NCBI GenBank assembly: GCA_019426215.1
Contig: WHWC01000119.1
Location: 1-64,000 of the forward strand
From: Buddleja alternifolia
Taxonomy: Eukaryota > Streptophyta > Magnoliopsida > Lamiales > Scrophulariaceae
Length of the DNA stretch: 64,000 nt
Direction of reading: 5' to 3'
Both the position numbers and the translations under genes were made by a program. The notes beneath the pieces were generated by a model. The model worked only from the letters and a program-made list of their open reading frames with translations. It did not search any database and was not told the origin of the DNA. Positions 1 through 11,526 of the stretch are shown here, piece after piece. How positions within the stretch are numbered: position 1 is the first letter of the stretch; the number at the start of each line of letters is the position of its first letter.

Positions 1-1452
1 CGAATTTGCCAACGTCTCTAATTCGTCACGCCGGAATCAAAAACGAAAAACTCCTCCTTTCTTCCTTGTCAAAGACGGCTAGAGAGACAGAGAGAGGTGG
101 GAGACTTTTTCTTGGAGAGAAATTATGTAAGTTGCCTTGTGTTAGTTTTCACCTTGTGATATATTTATATCATTATGAAACAATAACAGCATGCAAGAGC
201 CCTATTTGGGCGTCTATTTGGCCGCCCCTTAGTGCGCTCGGAAGCCTTCGGGCTTTTCTTGTTTTGCTAATTATTAATCGGATAATTATTTATCCAAAAA
301 TAAATTGATAATCCAATTAATTCAATTCCTAATTAATTTATAATTCAATTTCTCCAGGAAATTAATTAGCTCATTAATTTAATTAATTAATTAATTAAAT
401 TATCCAATAATAATTAATTAATTATGGCATCCAATGCCGTGAATTTCTCTCAAGTCTTTTTCCCATATTTTTCCTTTTGCACTTCCTTTAAGCGCAACTC
501 TTTAGATTCGTCTCAAAAGGCAATTGGGAGGAATCCAAAGGGATGTGAGTAACCGGTCTCCACCTAGCTAGTCTCGTGGCTCACACCGTAACCCAATTGA
601 GAACGAATGAATAGGATCATTCCAAACCTTTACGCCGTGAATACCGTACGTGTATAACCTTTTATTCTTATATCCCAGTCAAGTAAGAGTCATGGTTAAA
701 GTCAAACTCATATAACTTGACCATATGCCTAAGCTCATAATAAGTCGAGGTATTTAAATGCTTTGGCCAAAGACTTTCATCCTCACTTATTCATGATCGC
801 ATAGGATATTTTACTCATTCACTTATGAGAGAATAAATTCCATATTGCAAATCAGTTAACAATGCTACTTGCCCATCAAGTCGCACTTCGAGGTCGATTC
901 CACCATAGGTGATTTGAATCTAACTACTCTAATGACAACTTGATGTCACTAGTACATCTTCAACTCGATTTCTCAGGTCAGAGGTTCACACGTACCTATC
1001 ACTACTTATCAGTTTCATCATTGACTGTCAATGAGTGAATACCCATGTGATGAACTGATGCGAGCCGTGTTCGAACATATCAGTCCAACTGACACGTCTA
1101 TGATATAAGTTCCCACTACCATTTCCATAGTGTACGACTGGCACTTTCTCTGTCGAAACTTACATCATACAAGTCTTTATTCACTATTGATGCCCAATCA
1201 AGATTTCTTAGACTTGCAAACCCTTTAGATGTCAAGGGTCAAACCATTTAGTGCCTTTCCTCCTATCCCATAGGAGGTAGAAGGTTTGCCTTGTCATCAA
1301 GGACTTTACGTTGTTTATTCACACCTTATAAATGCCTATAAGAAAACAACAATCAACTGCCTTATATTAATAGAAAAACCATAGTTTAGTTACAATGTTT
1401 ATGCCCTATAAATCTATCCTCTTTATGGCATTCGAGGGCATATACTCTAACA
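1..1452 (-). repeat. 3' LTR of COPIA-1 (clipped by window start)
   Basis: Matches 7453-8888 almost base for base. The inner boundary on this strand is ...CTCTAACA at 1452, the complement of a TGTTAG start, followed at once by the complement of a polypurine tract. About 150 bases of the LTR lie left of the window, judged from the other copy. Confidence 0.92.
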
Positions 1453-1466
1453 ATCTCCCACTTGCA
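1453..1466 (-). other. Polypurine tract of COPIA-1
   Basis: On the minus strand the bases before the LTR read GCAAGTGGGAGAT, the same tract found before the COPIA-2 3' LTR at 13201. This is the plus-strand DNA primer of copia elements. Confidence 0.85.
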
Positions 1467-1467
1467 C

Positions 1468-2397
1468 TCAATGCCATTTGCTGTGGTATTTAATACCCAT
1501 CTTTTCGAGATGTTTTTCCAGCACCGCCTGTGCCAATGGCTTGGTCAATGGATCAGCGACATTGTCGCCTGAGGCTATTTTCTGAACAGCTATTTCACCT
1601 CGTGCAACGATCTCTCTTATGATGTGATATCTCCTATCTATGTGTTTGGATTTATTGTTAGACCTAGGTTCCTTCGCTTGCGCTATTGCTCCGGTTTTGT
1701 CACAATAAAGTGGCAACGAGAGATTTATGCTAGGAACTACTTGAAGTTCCTCAACGAACTTCCTAATCCCAACAGCTTCTTTAGCTGCCTCCGAGGCAGC
1801 TATGTATTCAGCCTCTGTGGTGGAGTCTGCGGTTGTGCTTTTCTTGGAACTTTTCCAAGTCACCGCTCCACCATTTAGAGTAAATATAAATCCCGAGGTG
1901 GATTTCCGATCATCAACATTACACTGGAAATCCGAATCAGTGTACCCGTCCACCCTCAGGTCACCACTTCCATAGGTGAGAATCATATCCTTAGTTCTTT
2001 TCAGATACTTTAGGATATTCTTCACAGCTATCCAATGTTCCTTACCAGGGTTTGCTTGAAATTGACTAACAACGCTCACAACATAAGCAATGTCGGGTCT
2101 AGTACAGAGCATCACGTACATCAAGCTGCCCACAGCAGACGCATAGGGCATAATGTTCATTTCTTTTCTATCTTCCTCACTTTGAGGACACATAGATTTT
2201 GAAAGATGTATCCCATGTCTCATTGATAAGAACCCTTTCTTAGAATCTTCCATCCTATACCTTTTTAGGACCTTTTCTAAGTAAAGGGCTTGAGAAAGTC
2301 CTATCATTCTTTTGGTTCGATCTCTATAGATCCGAATCCCAAATATAGGTTGTTCGCTTCTCCCAAGTCTTTCATGGAGAATGTACTCGAAAGCCAC
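1468..2397 (-). pseudogene. COPIA-1 pol: RT C-terminus and RNase H
   Basis: Open for 309 codons. It starts in the connection region of reverse transcriptase (FGIRIYRDRTKRMIGLSQ) and runs through the copia RNase H domain: YTDSDFQ with the first catalytic Asp near residue 154, KSTSGFIFTLNGGAVTWKSSKKS, the TTEAEYIAASEAAKE helix, and the C-terminal HIDRRYHIIRE and NVADPLTKPL motifs. RNase H degrades the RNA strand of the RNA-DNA hybrid during reverse transcription. This is the best preserved part of the element; it ends 3 bases short of the polypurine tract region. The upstream RT is in a different frame, so this is a fragment of a broken gag-pol gene. Confidence 0.9.
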
Positions 2398-3178
2398 TTC
2401 TTGGTTGTGGTGAGCATTCCTATGTCATTCCCAATGAGTAATATGTCATCTACATATAACACTAGGAATGTCAACTTGCTCCCACTGACCTTCTTGTAAA
2501 CACAGGGCTCGTCTTCATTTTTGATGAAGTCAAATCCTTTGACAACCTCATCAAAACGTAGATTCCAGCTACGAGACGCTTGTTTGAGTCCATAAATGGA
2601 TCTCTCAAGTTTACACCCTTATGAATATGCTCCTCGGATTCAAAACCTTTAGGCTGTTCCATATAGATATCCTCTTCTAGGAATCCATTTAGGAAAGCAG
2701 TTTTGACATCCATTTGCCATATTTCATAATCTAGGTGTGCTGCTATTGCAAGTAGAATCCTTATTGATTTGATCATAGCCACTGGCGAGAAGGTTTCTTG
2801 GTAGTCAATTCCTTCCTTTTGACTATACCCTTTCGCCACTAGCCTGGCTTTGTAGGTGTCTACTTTGCCATCAACACCAATCTTTCTCTTGTAGATCCAT
2901 TTACACCCGATTGGTTTTACCCCTTCAGGTTGGTCTACAAGTTTCCAGACTTGGTTTGCATGCATCGAATCGATCTCAGTTTGCATAGCTTCACGCCATC
3001 TAGCAGCATCCACATCCACCATCGCTTGATCAAAAGTGGAGGGATCATCTCCATGATCCTCCTCTAACACAGAATGGAGATCCAACTCCCTCTGCATTAG
3101 ATATCCGTACCTCTCAGGCGGTTGAGATACTCTTTTCGTCGTGTGTTGTGGTTGTGTTACAGAAGGTTCGGTTCTCAC
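2398..3178 (-). pseudogene. COPIA-1 pol: reverse transcriptase
   Basis: The open stretch 2471-3178 carries the RT N-terminal half: WREAMQTEIDSMHANQVWKLV, GCKWIYKRKIGVDGKVDTYKARLVAKGYSQ split here by position, and DVKTAFLNGFLEEDIYMEQP. The frame is lost after EEHIHKG, near 2600, close to where YGLKQASRSWN should lie. The catalytic box YVDD is intact at 2445-2456 but in another frame, next to SGSKLTFLVL. It is the only one of four RTs in the window whose YVDD box is unchanged. The role was RNA- and DNA-templated DNA synthesis in the retrotransposon particle. Confidence 0.88.
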
Positions 3179-3219
3179 TCCCTGTGTAGATGTATCCAGT
3201 GGGGTTTCATTTTGTTCTT

Positions 3220-4020
3220 CTAGAACAATCTTTCTACCCGCTCCTCCTTCTTGAATGAACTCATCTTCAAGAAAGTGGGCTTGTAAGCTACAATGATCCT
3301 TTGATCATTGTGCAGGTAAAAGAGGTATCCCATAGAATCTTCAGGATATCCAATGAAACGTCCCTTTAAGGACCTAGCCTCCAACTTGTCCACTTTAGTC
3401 TTTTTGACATAAGCCGGACATCCCCAAATCTTTATGTGGTTAAGACTTGGTTTCCTATTTCTCCACATTTCATAGGAGTCAGAGGAACGGACTTGGACGG
3501 ACATCTATTTAAAATGTGTGCAGCTGTAAGCAGCGCGTGACCCCACAGTGAAATGGGTAAATCAGTGTAGCTAAGCATGGAGCGAACCATGTCCAACAAG
3601 GTTCGATTCCTTCGCTCTGCTACTCCATTCAACTGTGGAGTCGCTGGAGGTGTGAGTTGCAATACTATACCATTCTCTCTGAGGTATAAGTCAAACTCGT
3701 CGCTCATATATTCTCCTCCTCGATCAGATCGAAGAGTTTTTATACGTTGACTTGTTTGATTTTCCACTAAAGCCTTGAATTCCTTGAACTTGTCAATGGA
3801 TTCAGACTATGCTTCATCAGGTACACTAGACCATATCGAGAATGGTCGTCAGTGAAGGTGATAAAGTAAAGAAACCTCCTCTGGCCATTTCTCCAAATGG
3901 ACCACAAACGTCAGTATGCACTAAACCTAAGATTTGTGAGGCCCTTTCAAAGCTCCCTGTGAAGGGCGATCTAGCCATCTTGCCTTTGAGACAAGATTCA
4001 CAAGTAGGATAGGGATCCAA
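3220..4020 (-). pseudogene. COPIA-1 pol: integrase
   Basis: Three overlapping frames cover the integrase core. 3826-4020 holds the zinc-domain cysteines (CESCLKGKMARSPF) and the first acidic motif HTDVCGPFG. 3432-3767 holds LRSDRGGEY (second Asp) and NGVAERRNRTLLDM, and includes the catalytic Glu region. 3220-3504 holds the C-terminal motif IWGCPAYVKK and RFIGYPEDSMGYLFY. Copia integrases join cDNA ends to host DNA and leave 5-bp target duplications. At least two frame changes break it, near 3830 and 3500. Confidence 0.88.
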
Positions 4021-4505
4021 TCCCAGTGGGCCAATTAGCCATCTTTTTCCATTTTGCGAATCTTTTGTTCGCCAGCATGCCTAGTCGAAGGTGCCATATC
4101 AATCTTTGGTTTATTTCAAGCCTACTACGTTTCCTTTGTATTGTATTCACAGCACACTTATTCTTGACATTAAGGTAACACAATGCATTTATCAAAGAAA
4201 CAAAGCCTACTAATTTATTACCATAATAAATCTTGCATTGTTCATTAATAAAACGAAAGTGTAACCTTATAAACTAAACGGAAATTGAACCAATGTTTAA
4301 CAATATCCAGAAATAGCATATGTCTAGAATAAAAATAATGAGGCAGATCTTGTTTAGTAGCCGCGACGCCTTGCCCGCTGCCTACTTTGATCTTCTCCTC
4401 ATTAGGGCTCAGCTCCCTTCTTCTTCCCAGATTCTGATTCACACAATTATACAATGGTATTAACTTCTGAATCATAATCGATGAAGAGGGAATATTATAA
4501 AGCAA
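4021..4505 (-). pseudogene. COPIA-1 pol: degenerate protease and GAG-pre-integrase
   Basis: 4005-4195 contains the GAG-pre-integrase signature IWHLRLGMLANKRF (intact homologues in the window read LWHLRLGH or IWYLRLGHAG), so the first zinc-binding His has changed. 4245-4505 aligns to the region after the aspartic protease active site (NQNLGRRRELSPNEE, VGSGQGVAATK). The DSGA active site seen in COPIA-2 and COPIA-4 cannot be read here. Confidence 0.7.
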
Positions 4506-4508
4506 TTA

Positions 4509-5334
4509 GTTTCAAACTATAAAGTTATTCACCTTTTGCTTGTATATTAGGACAGTCTCTTCTCCAGTGGCCCAGCTCACCCAGCATAAACATGTGTCCT
4601 GTTTTCTAGCCCTCTTATTTCTCTTTCGTTGTGCCTTGTAGCAAGTCGTACTGGATTTCCCTCCTCTAAATGGGCATTATTCCTTTTTCCATCAAATGTT
4701 TTAGGAAATGTAATAGCCATCGAATTGTTCCATTTGTCCGTCTTTATTTGTTTCTGAGCAACCTTTAGTTTTTCCAATAGCCCAGCTAAAGATCCCTCAA
4801 TGTCATTCATATCAAAATTTATGACTGAAATAATAGAACAATCTGGGAGTGACTGTAGAATAAGATCGACTTGGAGATGCAGGTCCATGTAGAAGTTTAA
4901 AGATTTTAGTTTTTCTATCATGGTCATCATTTTGAAAACGTGTTCTCCAACATCTTCTCCTTCAGTCATTTTAGTTCGGAATAGATCCCTTGAAATAAAG
5001 TATCTGGCGGTCCTACCGCGTTCTCCGAACAATTCATCCAGATGAAGGATAATGTCTCTTGCATTATCCATCTTATCATGAGACCTTTGCAGCTCTATGC
5101 ACATTGAGCTCAATATGTACACTCTTGCTCTATGGTTGTCACAGCACCAATCCCAATGAGCTAGGCGAACTTCATCACCCTCGTCTGGTCTAGGAATGGG
5201 AGGACAACCAATTTTCAATACATAGTCAATGGATTCACTGCTAAGGACCATCCTAAGCATAGTGACCATTCTATGTAATTTGGACCGGTGAGAATCGTAT
5301 TTTCCATTAACTTCGATAGTGGTTTGGGAGACAT
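4509..5334 (-). pseudogene. COPIA-1 gag
   Basis: Gag probably starts at the ATG at 5334 on the minus strand (MSPKPLSKLMENTILTGPNY), changes frame near 5250, and continues as the 4577-5269 stretch with SSESIDYVLKIGCPP, the helix ARVYILSSMCIELQ and ELFGERGRTARYF. These match the gag of COPIA-2 (9502 on) and COPIA-4 (47275 on). The nucleocapsid zinc knuckle expected near 4550-4600 survives only as GHWRRDCP; the first two cysteines are not readable. Gag forms the cytoplasmic virus-like particle. Confidence 0.82.
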
Positions 5335-7291
5335 GGTTTTTGATTGAGAGAGATAAATCAAAATGACTCCAGAAAATAAGCCAGACTTAATCAGATTATT
5401 GAACTAAACTAAAACCAAGTTTAAAATCAAGTACTTCGACTTATAACTTGGCTCCCGCTACATTTTTGAAATTTCACACTCCCACTGTGAAAAGTCGGAA
5501 GCGATTGTTGATGAAAACTTCGTGGTGGGGATTGAGTTCTTTAATTAATATAATGGATGGCAACCCTTTAACGATATTTGGTCCATTACTTAATTAAAGT
5601 GATGTCAAACATCAATATATCAAATAGACGGTTCAATCATAATTATCCCATAATCCGCAAAAACCGCAACCCCTTAACGATTTATTGGTAATGTGGACTA
5701 TCTAAGTTCATTCCCACTAACTCCTCATAATCTAATGTTTGAATTTCACTTTGCAACCCTTTAACGATATTTGGGGTGAAATATGTCTCGATTAAGGCAT
5801 CCAATGCATTTAATAAAATTCTAGAACTAAATCTTGATACATGACCCCCACTTACTGGGAAGATGCCACATATGGATTTAATCCTTGATCTTATCAAGTT
5901 TAGTGGAGGGAAAGGATGCCTAGCACCCCTTACTAACTTAGTATAATTTTTTATTTGAGAGAATTCATGTTCTAAACATTTAATTCGTCTCACTTTGCAC
6001 ATTTACCAAATTTATATAGCGCATATTGATAACACACATACTTCATACAACTAATGAACATGCATCAAAAGCAATAATACAACACACAAGTCTATGGGCT
6101 TTTATCTAGAGGGCCCAAGCCAATGGGCCATCATAAAATTGAAAGCGAAAAGCCTGGCTGATCTTCGTGGGCTCCAAGCTCCTCTTCTTTTGCATGATCT
6201 CCATCTTGAAAGGCCTATTCTATTTCTATTTATTATAAGAGGTAATTTAAAACATATACATAAATCTAAAAATAAAATAAAATGGGCTCAAACCGGCCCT
6301 TACAACCCATCAAAAGAAATACATAATCAAAAGAAGCAACCTAAACCCATAGACATATGTCACCATCACATAATACATGCTCGCGATAAATAAAGCACTT
6401 ATGTTGGTGATTAATAAAAATTAATTAGTCCAACTTAATTAATTTCCACAATAAAATTCCAAATTTTATTGATTCATATAAAAATAATCCTATTTATGAG
6501 AATTATTTATTTAAATAAATAACTTAATAAATAAAACTCTCCAAGAGTTTATTAATTAATTATTTCATTCAAATAAAGATCAATAAAAACTATATTGGGC
6601 TTAATTTTATCAAAATTAAATTACCAATCATTGACATATTCAAAAATAATTAATTAGGCCCAATAATTAATTTATTGAATTATCCACAATTTTAATCAAA
6701 ACAATTTGGGCGCCTTTTTAATTAAATTCGGGTCATCATCCTTTTGACCCACCCGGATAACTAAAATAGCCCAAACACCTATTCAATTAAAATTTGGACC
6801 ATAGGAAAATATAACCTGACCCATTAGGGCCCAAGTCATGAAAAGTCGGACCCCGAAACAGGTCCGTGCGCTGGGCGCATGGCACCGTGTATGCCGTTCG
6901 CCCAGCGCACGGTTTAATCGTGCTTGGGCGTCCGGTCAGCCCCTCCAACCGGCGCCGTGAAACGGCACGGCATTGGGGGCCCATCCACTGTGCATAGTGC
7001 GCAGCGGGAGGCCGAAAAGGCCTCCTATTGCGCGCACAGCGCGCGGTGTCTGCGCGCCCAGCTCGCAGACCGCGCACGCTTTTTGCGTTGCGCTTGTCTC
7101 GGGGTTATACTTCTCCGATTCTCATAAATATATATGCCCAGATTCACAACTCATTAAACTGCAAGTTTCCTGAAGAAACTGCAGCGAGATTCAGAATAAA
7201 TTCATATTAAAAACACGTTCAAAGCAGGCCTCAAAAATGCAAAAAAAAACAGTCAATCACATAAGCAATTAAACACAGAATTCAGAGATGA
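5335..7291 (-). other. COPIA-1 leader (between PBS and gag)
   Basis: About 1.95 kb without a credible coding region. It holds short inverted and direct repeats, several ttaacgat-type motifs (5560, 5670, 5765), and a GC-rich block at 6840-7100 that stands out from AT-rich surroundings. Long leaders are also present in COPIA-4 (45433-47274). Short frames here, including those in the GC block, have no recognisable product. Confidence 0.65.
6864..6912. other. Perfect 14-bp inverted repeat, possible leader hairpin
   Basis: 6864-6877 (CCGTGCGCTGGGCG) and 6899-6912 are exact reverse complements with a 21-base loop. It lies in the COPIA-1 leader. COPIA-4 has a comparable GC-rich GGCCCAG inverted block near 45770-45815. 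A structural role such as packaging or dimerisation is inference. Confidence 0.7.
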
Positions 7292-7303
7292 GCTCTGATA
7301 CCA
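7292..7303 (-). other. Primer binding site of COPIA-1 (initiator-Met tRNA)
   Basis: On the minus strand this reads TGGTATCAGAGC, the complement of the 3' end of plant initiator methionine tRNA, and it sits one base inside the 5' LTR. Confidence 0.92.
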
Positions 7304-7304
7304 C

Positions 7305-8888
7305 TGTTGGGAATTATATGAATAAAACGCAGCGGAAAGTAAATTTAATTCCCAAAGCCCGAATCATCTCTAATCCTCATGTTTAATTGTGTATAGAAGA
7401 ATTACCGTTATCGCGTATGTTGATTTCTGAACGTGATCTTTTTCTCTAACGCCAAATTTTCCAACGTCTCTAATTCGTCACGCCGGAATCAAAAATGAAA
7501 AACTCCTCCTTTCTTCCTTGTCAAAGATGGCTAGAGAGAGAGAGGGAGGTGGGAGACTTTTTCTTGGAGAGAAAGTTATGTAAGTTGCCTTGTGTTATTT
7601 TTCACCTTGTGATATATTTATATCATTATGAAACAATAACACTAGCATGCAAGAGCCCTATTTGGGCGTCTATTTGGCCGCCCCTTAGTGGGCTCGGAAG
7701 CCTTCGGGCTTTCGTCATGCTTGCTAATTAATTAATCAGATAATTTATTTATCCAATAAATAAATTGATAATCCAATTAATTCAATTCCTAATTAATTTA
7801 TAATTCAATTTCTCCAGGAAATTAATTAACTCTTTAATTTAATTAATTAAATTATCCAATAATTAATTACGGCATCCAATGCCGTGAATTTCTTTCAAGT
7901 CTTTTTCCCATGTTTTTCCTTTTGCACTTCCTTTAAGCGCAACTTTTTAGGTTCGTCTCAAAAGGCAATTGGGAGGAATCCAAAGGGGTGTGAGTGACAC
8001 CTAGCCAGTCTCGTGGCTCACACCGTAACCCAATTGAGAACGAATGAATAGGATCATTCCAAACCTTTACGCCGTGAATACCGTACGTGTATAAACCTTT
8101 TATCCTTATATCTCAGTCAAGTAAGAGTCATGGTTTAAAGTCAAACTCATATAACTTGACCATATGCCTAAGCTCATAATAAGTTGAGGTATTTAAATGC
8201 TTTGGCCAAAGACTTTCATCCTTACTTATTAATGATCGCATAGGATATTTTACTCATTCACTTATGAGAGAATAAATTCCATATTACAAATCAGTTAACA
8301 ATGTTACTTGCCCATCAAGTCGCACTTCGAGGTCAATTCCACCAACAGGTGATTTGAATCTAACTACTCTAATGAGAAACTTGATGTCACAAGTACATCT
8401 TCAACTCGATTTCTCAGGTCAGAGGTTCACACGTACCTATCACTACTTATCAGTTTCATCATTGACTGCCAATGAGTGAATACCCATGTGATGAACTGAT
8501 GCGAGCCGTGTTCGAACATATCAGTCCAACTGTCATGTCTATGATATAAGTTCCCACTACCATTTCCATAGTGTACGACTGGCACTTTCTCTATCGAAAC
8601 TTACATCATACAAGTCTTTATTCACTATTGATGCCCAATCAATATTTCATAGACTTGCGAACCCTTTTAGATGTCAAGGGTCAAACCATTCTAGTGTCTT
8701 TCCTCCTATCGCATAGGAGGTAGAAGGTTCGCCTTGTCATCAAGGACTTTACGTTGTTTATTCACACCTTATAAATGCCTATAAGAAAACAACAATCAAC
8801 TGCCTTATATTAATAGAAAAACCATAGTTTAGTTACAATGTTTATGCCCTATAAATCTATCCTCTTTATGGCATTCGAGGGCATATAT
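7305..8888 (-). repeat. 5' LTR of COPIA-1
   Basis: Begins TGTTGGG next to the primer binding site and matches 1-1452 from 7453 on. The far end breaks off after gggcatata, without the ctctaaca that closes the left LTR, and runs straight into COPIA-2 leader sequence. Confidence 0.9.
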
Positions 8889-9287
8889 AAGGTTGCAAGG
8901 CGAGATTAAATTGTTAAACTGAAAGGAGTTGATGGAATAAATGACTCAGATGGATCACCACCTATATATCAAAAAAAATTTCGGTTCAGTGATCTATGAG
9001 CTAAAGGGGATTGAATCATCGATTGAACTGATTGATGTTTGACATCACCTCAATGATCTAACGAGCCATATATCGTTCAAGGTTGCAACTTGTTTAGATC
9101 TTTGGGGAAATCAATCACTCACTATGAAACCAATCCAGCGAGATTTCCGATTATTGCAGTGGGAGTGCAAGATTTCGAGAAAATAGTGGGAGTCAAGTAA
9201 ATATTGAAATCCTTGATTTTACTTGAAAGTACATAATAACACATCTAATCGAAAATCGTGGTTATTTTTCTGCTGTTTATTTCCATC
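8889..9287 (+). other. COPIA-2 leader fragment
   Basis: Non-coding. Similar to the COPIA-4 leader just before its gag ATG, including the phrases gatggatcaccacc and cactcactatgaaa. No independent gene is visible. Confidence 0.7.
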
Positions 9288-10135
9288 ATAATGACTAACC
9301 CTTTAACAATACTACTTGAGAAAATGTCCTCACTGGACCAAATTTCGTTGATTGGATACGAAATCTAAGGATTGTCCTCAGCCTTGAATTTTTGGGACAT
9401 GTGCTCGACAAAGAGATTCCTGAAGTCCCGGACCCTGGATCTTTTGAAGATCGGCTTACTCGTGAAGACTGGATTAAAACCGACACTCATGTCACGGATA
9501 CATGCTGGGATCAATGACCAATGAACTGCAATGCTCTCATGAAAAGATGGGAATGGCTGCTGAAATCATGGTTCATCTAAAGGAACTCTATGGAGAGCAC
9601 AGTAGGACTGCTAGTTGTGAGACTTCATGTCAACTATTTGGGGAGAGAATGAAGGAAGGAGAGAAAGTTGGGGATCATGTTTTGAAGATGATCTCCATGT
9701 TCGAGAGATTGGAAGCCCTCGACTTTTCTATGGACTTCCAGCTTCAGACCTAATATCATCATGCAGTCACTACCCAAGTCTTTTTCGCAATTTATAGTGA
9801 ATTTCAATATGAATGACATTGAGTTTTCACTGCCGGGTCTTTTGAACAAACTTACAAATGCTCAATCACAAATGGACCCCAAGACGAAAGAGACTGCTTT
9901 GGTTGTTTATACTGATTCTTCAAAGAATCAGAAGAAGAAATGAGGCAAGAAGCAACTGGGAGTGATAAATTCTTCTGGGAAGACCAAAGGCAAGGGAAAC
10001 CAAAAGAAAAGGTTCAAGGGCAGGGGCCCGAAGAAGACAGGCATCTGCCTCAACTACAAAGAAGCAGGGCATTGGAAGCGTGACTGTCCGAAGCTGAAAG
10101 CAGAAAATAAAGCAGGTATAGAACTTTATGTTTTT
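9288..10135 (+). pseudogene. COPIA-2 gag
   Basis: Gag similarity begins near the ATG at 9292 (MTNPLTILLEKMSS-like, out of frame with later parts) and continues as 9502-9753 (ELQCSHEKMGMAAEIMVHLKELYGEHSRTA) and 9761-9943 (QSLPKSFSQFIVNFNMNDIE). At 10045-10089 the nucleocapsid zinc knuckle reads C-L-N-Y-K-E-A-G-H-W-K-R-D-C, so the second Cys of CX2CX4HX4C is Tyr, a single G-to-A change from TGC to TAC. Several frame breaks make it a pseudogene. Confidence 0.85.
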
Positions 10136-10150
10136 TAAACAAATTGTTCT

Positions 10151-10954
10151 ATGATGATATTTTCTACTTCTTGGATTCTAGATTCCGGAGCTAGCGCTCA
10201 TATTTCTATTTTGAACCAGGATCTGGAGGCAAGTAGAAAGTTGGTTGAGAACAAAGTGATGATCAATGTAGGAAGCGGACACGCTGTGGCTGCGACTCAC
10301 ATTAGAATTACTTCTGTTGCATTAATTTCTGGACATCAAATTAGATTAGATGATTGCCTTGTTTTGCCCAATGGGCTCAAGAATATTATTTATGTTCCTG
10401 TAGTAGTCAGGAAAGGATATTTGTTTACATTTAAACATAATTCTTGTGATATTTATTTTGGAAATAAATGTGTTGGCTCTGCATCTTTAATTAATGCTTT
10501 ATACTATTTGAATGTCCGAAATCAATGTATGGTTAATACTATGACTAGAAAACATAGTATGAATGGAATGAACCAAAAACACATATGGTACCTTAGACTG
10601 GGACATGCCGGTGAATTTAAGATTCACGAGTTGGAGAAACGTGGGCTCATTGGTCCACTTGGGTCTGACTCATATCGGACTTGTGAATCATGCCCCAAAG
10701 GCAAGATGACTAGGTCACCGTTCACTGGACATTTCAAAAGGGCAAATGAAGTTTTAGGATTAATCCACACTGACGTTTGTGAACCCCTCAAGGATATTGC
10801 CCTTAGAGGTTTTCAGTACTTTATAACCTTCACAGATGACCACTCTAGGTATGGTCTAGTTTATCTGATGAAGTATAAGTCCGAAGCAGTTGAATGGTTC
10901 AAGGAATTCAAAGCTTTAACTAAAAACAAACTGGGCACAGTATTAAGGCACTGA
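10151..10954 (+). pseudogene. COPIA-2 pol: protease, GAG-pre-integrase, integrase N-half
   Basis: 267 codons stay open. The aspartic protease active site WILDSGASAH is intact (DSGA at 10181-10192). The GAG-pre-integrase domain follows (IWYLRLGHAGEFKIHELE), then the zinc-domain cysteines CESCPKGK and the integrase motifs HTDVCEP and FTDDHSRYG. The frame is lost near 10940, where an expected LRSDRG motif continues in another frame. Protease would have cut the gag-pol polyprotein; integrase inserts the cDNA. Confidence 0.9.
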
Positions 10955-11526
10955 GATCTGATCGAGGTAGCGAATACATAAGTGCCGAGTTTAACGAGTT
11001 CTTAAAAGAACAAGGCATAGTATTACAACTAACTCCTTCAGCAACCCCACAACTCAACGGAGTAGCAGCAAGAAAGAATCGTACTCTCTTGGATATGATA
11101 TGCTCCATGCTTAGCTACACCGATTTACCCATCTCGTTGTGGGGAAATGCTTTGCTTACAACTGTACACATTCTGAACAAATCTCCCTCGAAATATGTTT
11201 CCACTACACCATATGAGATATGGAGCGGTAGGAAGTCTAGTCTGAAATACATAAGAATATGGGATTGCCCAGCATATGTAAAGAAGACCAAAGTAGAGAA
11301 ACTAGAGGATATATCCTTGAAAGTACGTTTTATCGGTTTTCCCATAGATTCGATGGGATACCTCTTTTACCTACAAAATGATCATAGGATCATCGTGGCC
11401 TTGCAAGCCTACTTTATTGAAGAAGAAGAAGAAGAATTTGGTGCAGGTACAAAGATTGTTCTGGGAGAACAAGATAACGTCCCTTCGGAGACATTAGTTC
11501 AAGAATCTAAACCCAACTTGACATAA
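10955..11526 (+). pseudogene. COPIA-2 pol: integrase C-half
   Basis: The second and third catalytic positions are in 10955-11090 (LRSDRGSEY, then QLNGVAARKNRT, with the usual AERRNRT altered). The 145-codon stretch from 11089 gives SMLSYTDLPISLWGNALL, the C-terminal IWDCPAYVKKTKVEKLE and FPIDSMGYLFYLQNDHR. A poly-Glu run (EEEEEE) follows VALQAYFIE. A stop at 11524 ends the frame before RT. Confidence 0.88.

Larger units (their letters stand above)
1..8888 (-). mobile_element. COPIA-1, Ty1/copia LTR retrotransposon
   Basis: Minus-strand element read from high to low coordinates: 5' LTR 7305-8888, primer binding site 7292-7303, long leader, gag, protease, integrase, reverse transcriptase, RNase H, polypurine tract, then 3' LTR 1-1452 (cut by the window start). 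Order of domains (integrase before RT) is that of Ty1/copia. The two LTRs align along their whole shared length with scattered differences. Frames are broken in gag, protease, integrase and RT, so the copy is dead as an autonomous unit. The 5' LTR lacks the last roughly 8 bases (ctctaaca in the left copy) where it meets COPIA-2. Confidence 0.93.

Noticed and set aside
6787..7210. Arg/Ala-rich open frames in the COPIA-1 leader
   Set aside because: They come from a local GC island with overlapping frames; not conserved in COPIA-4's leader.
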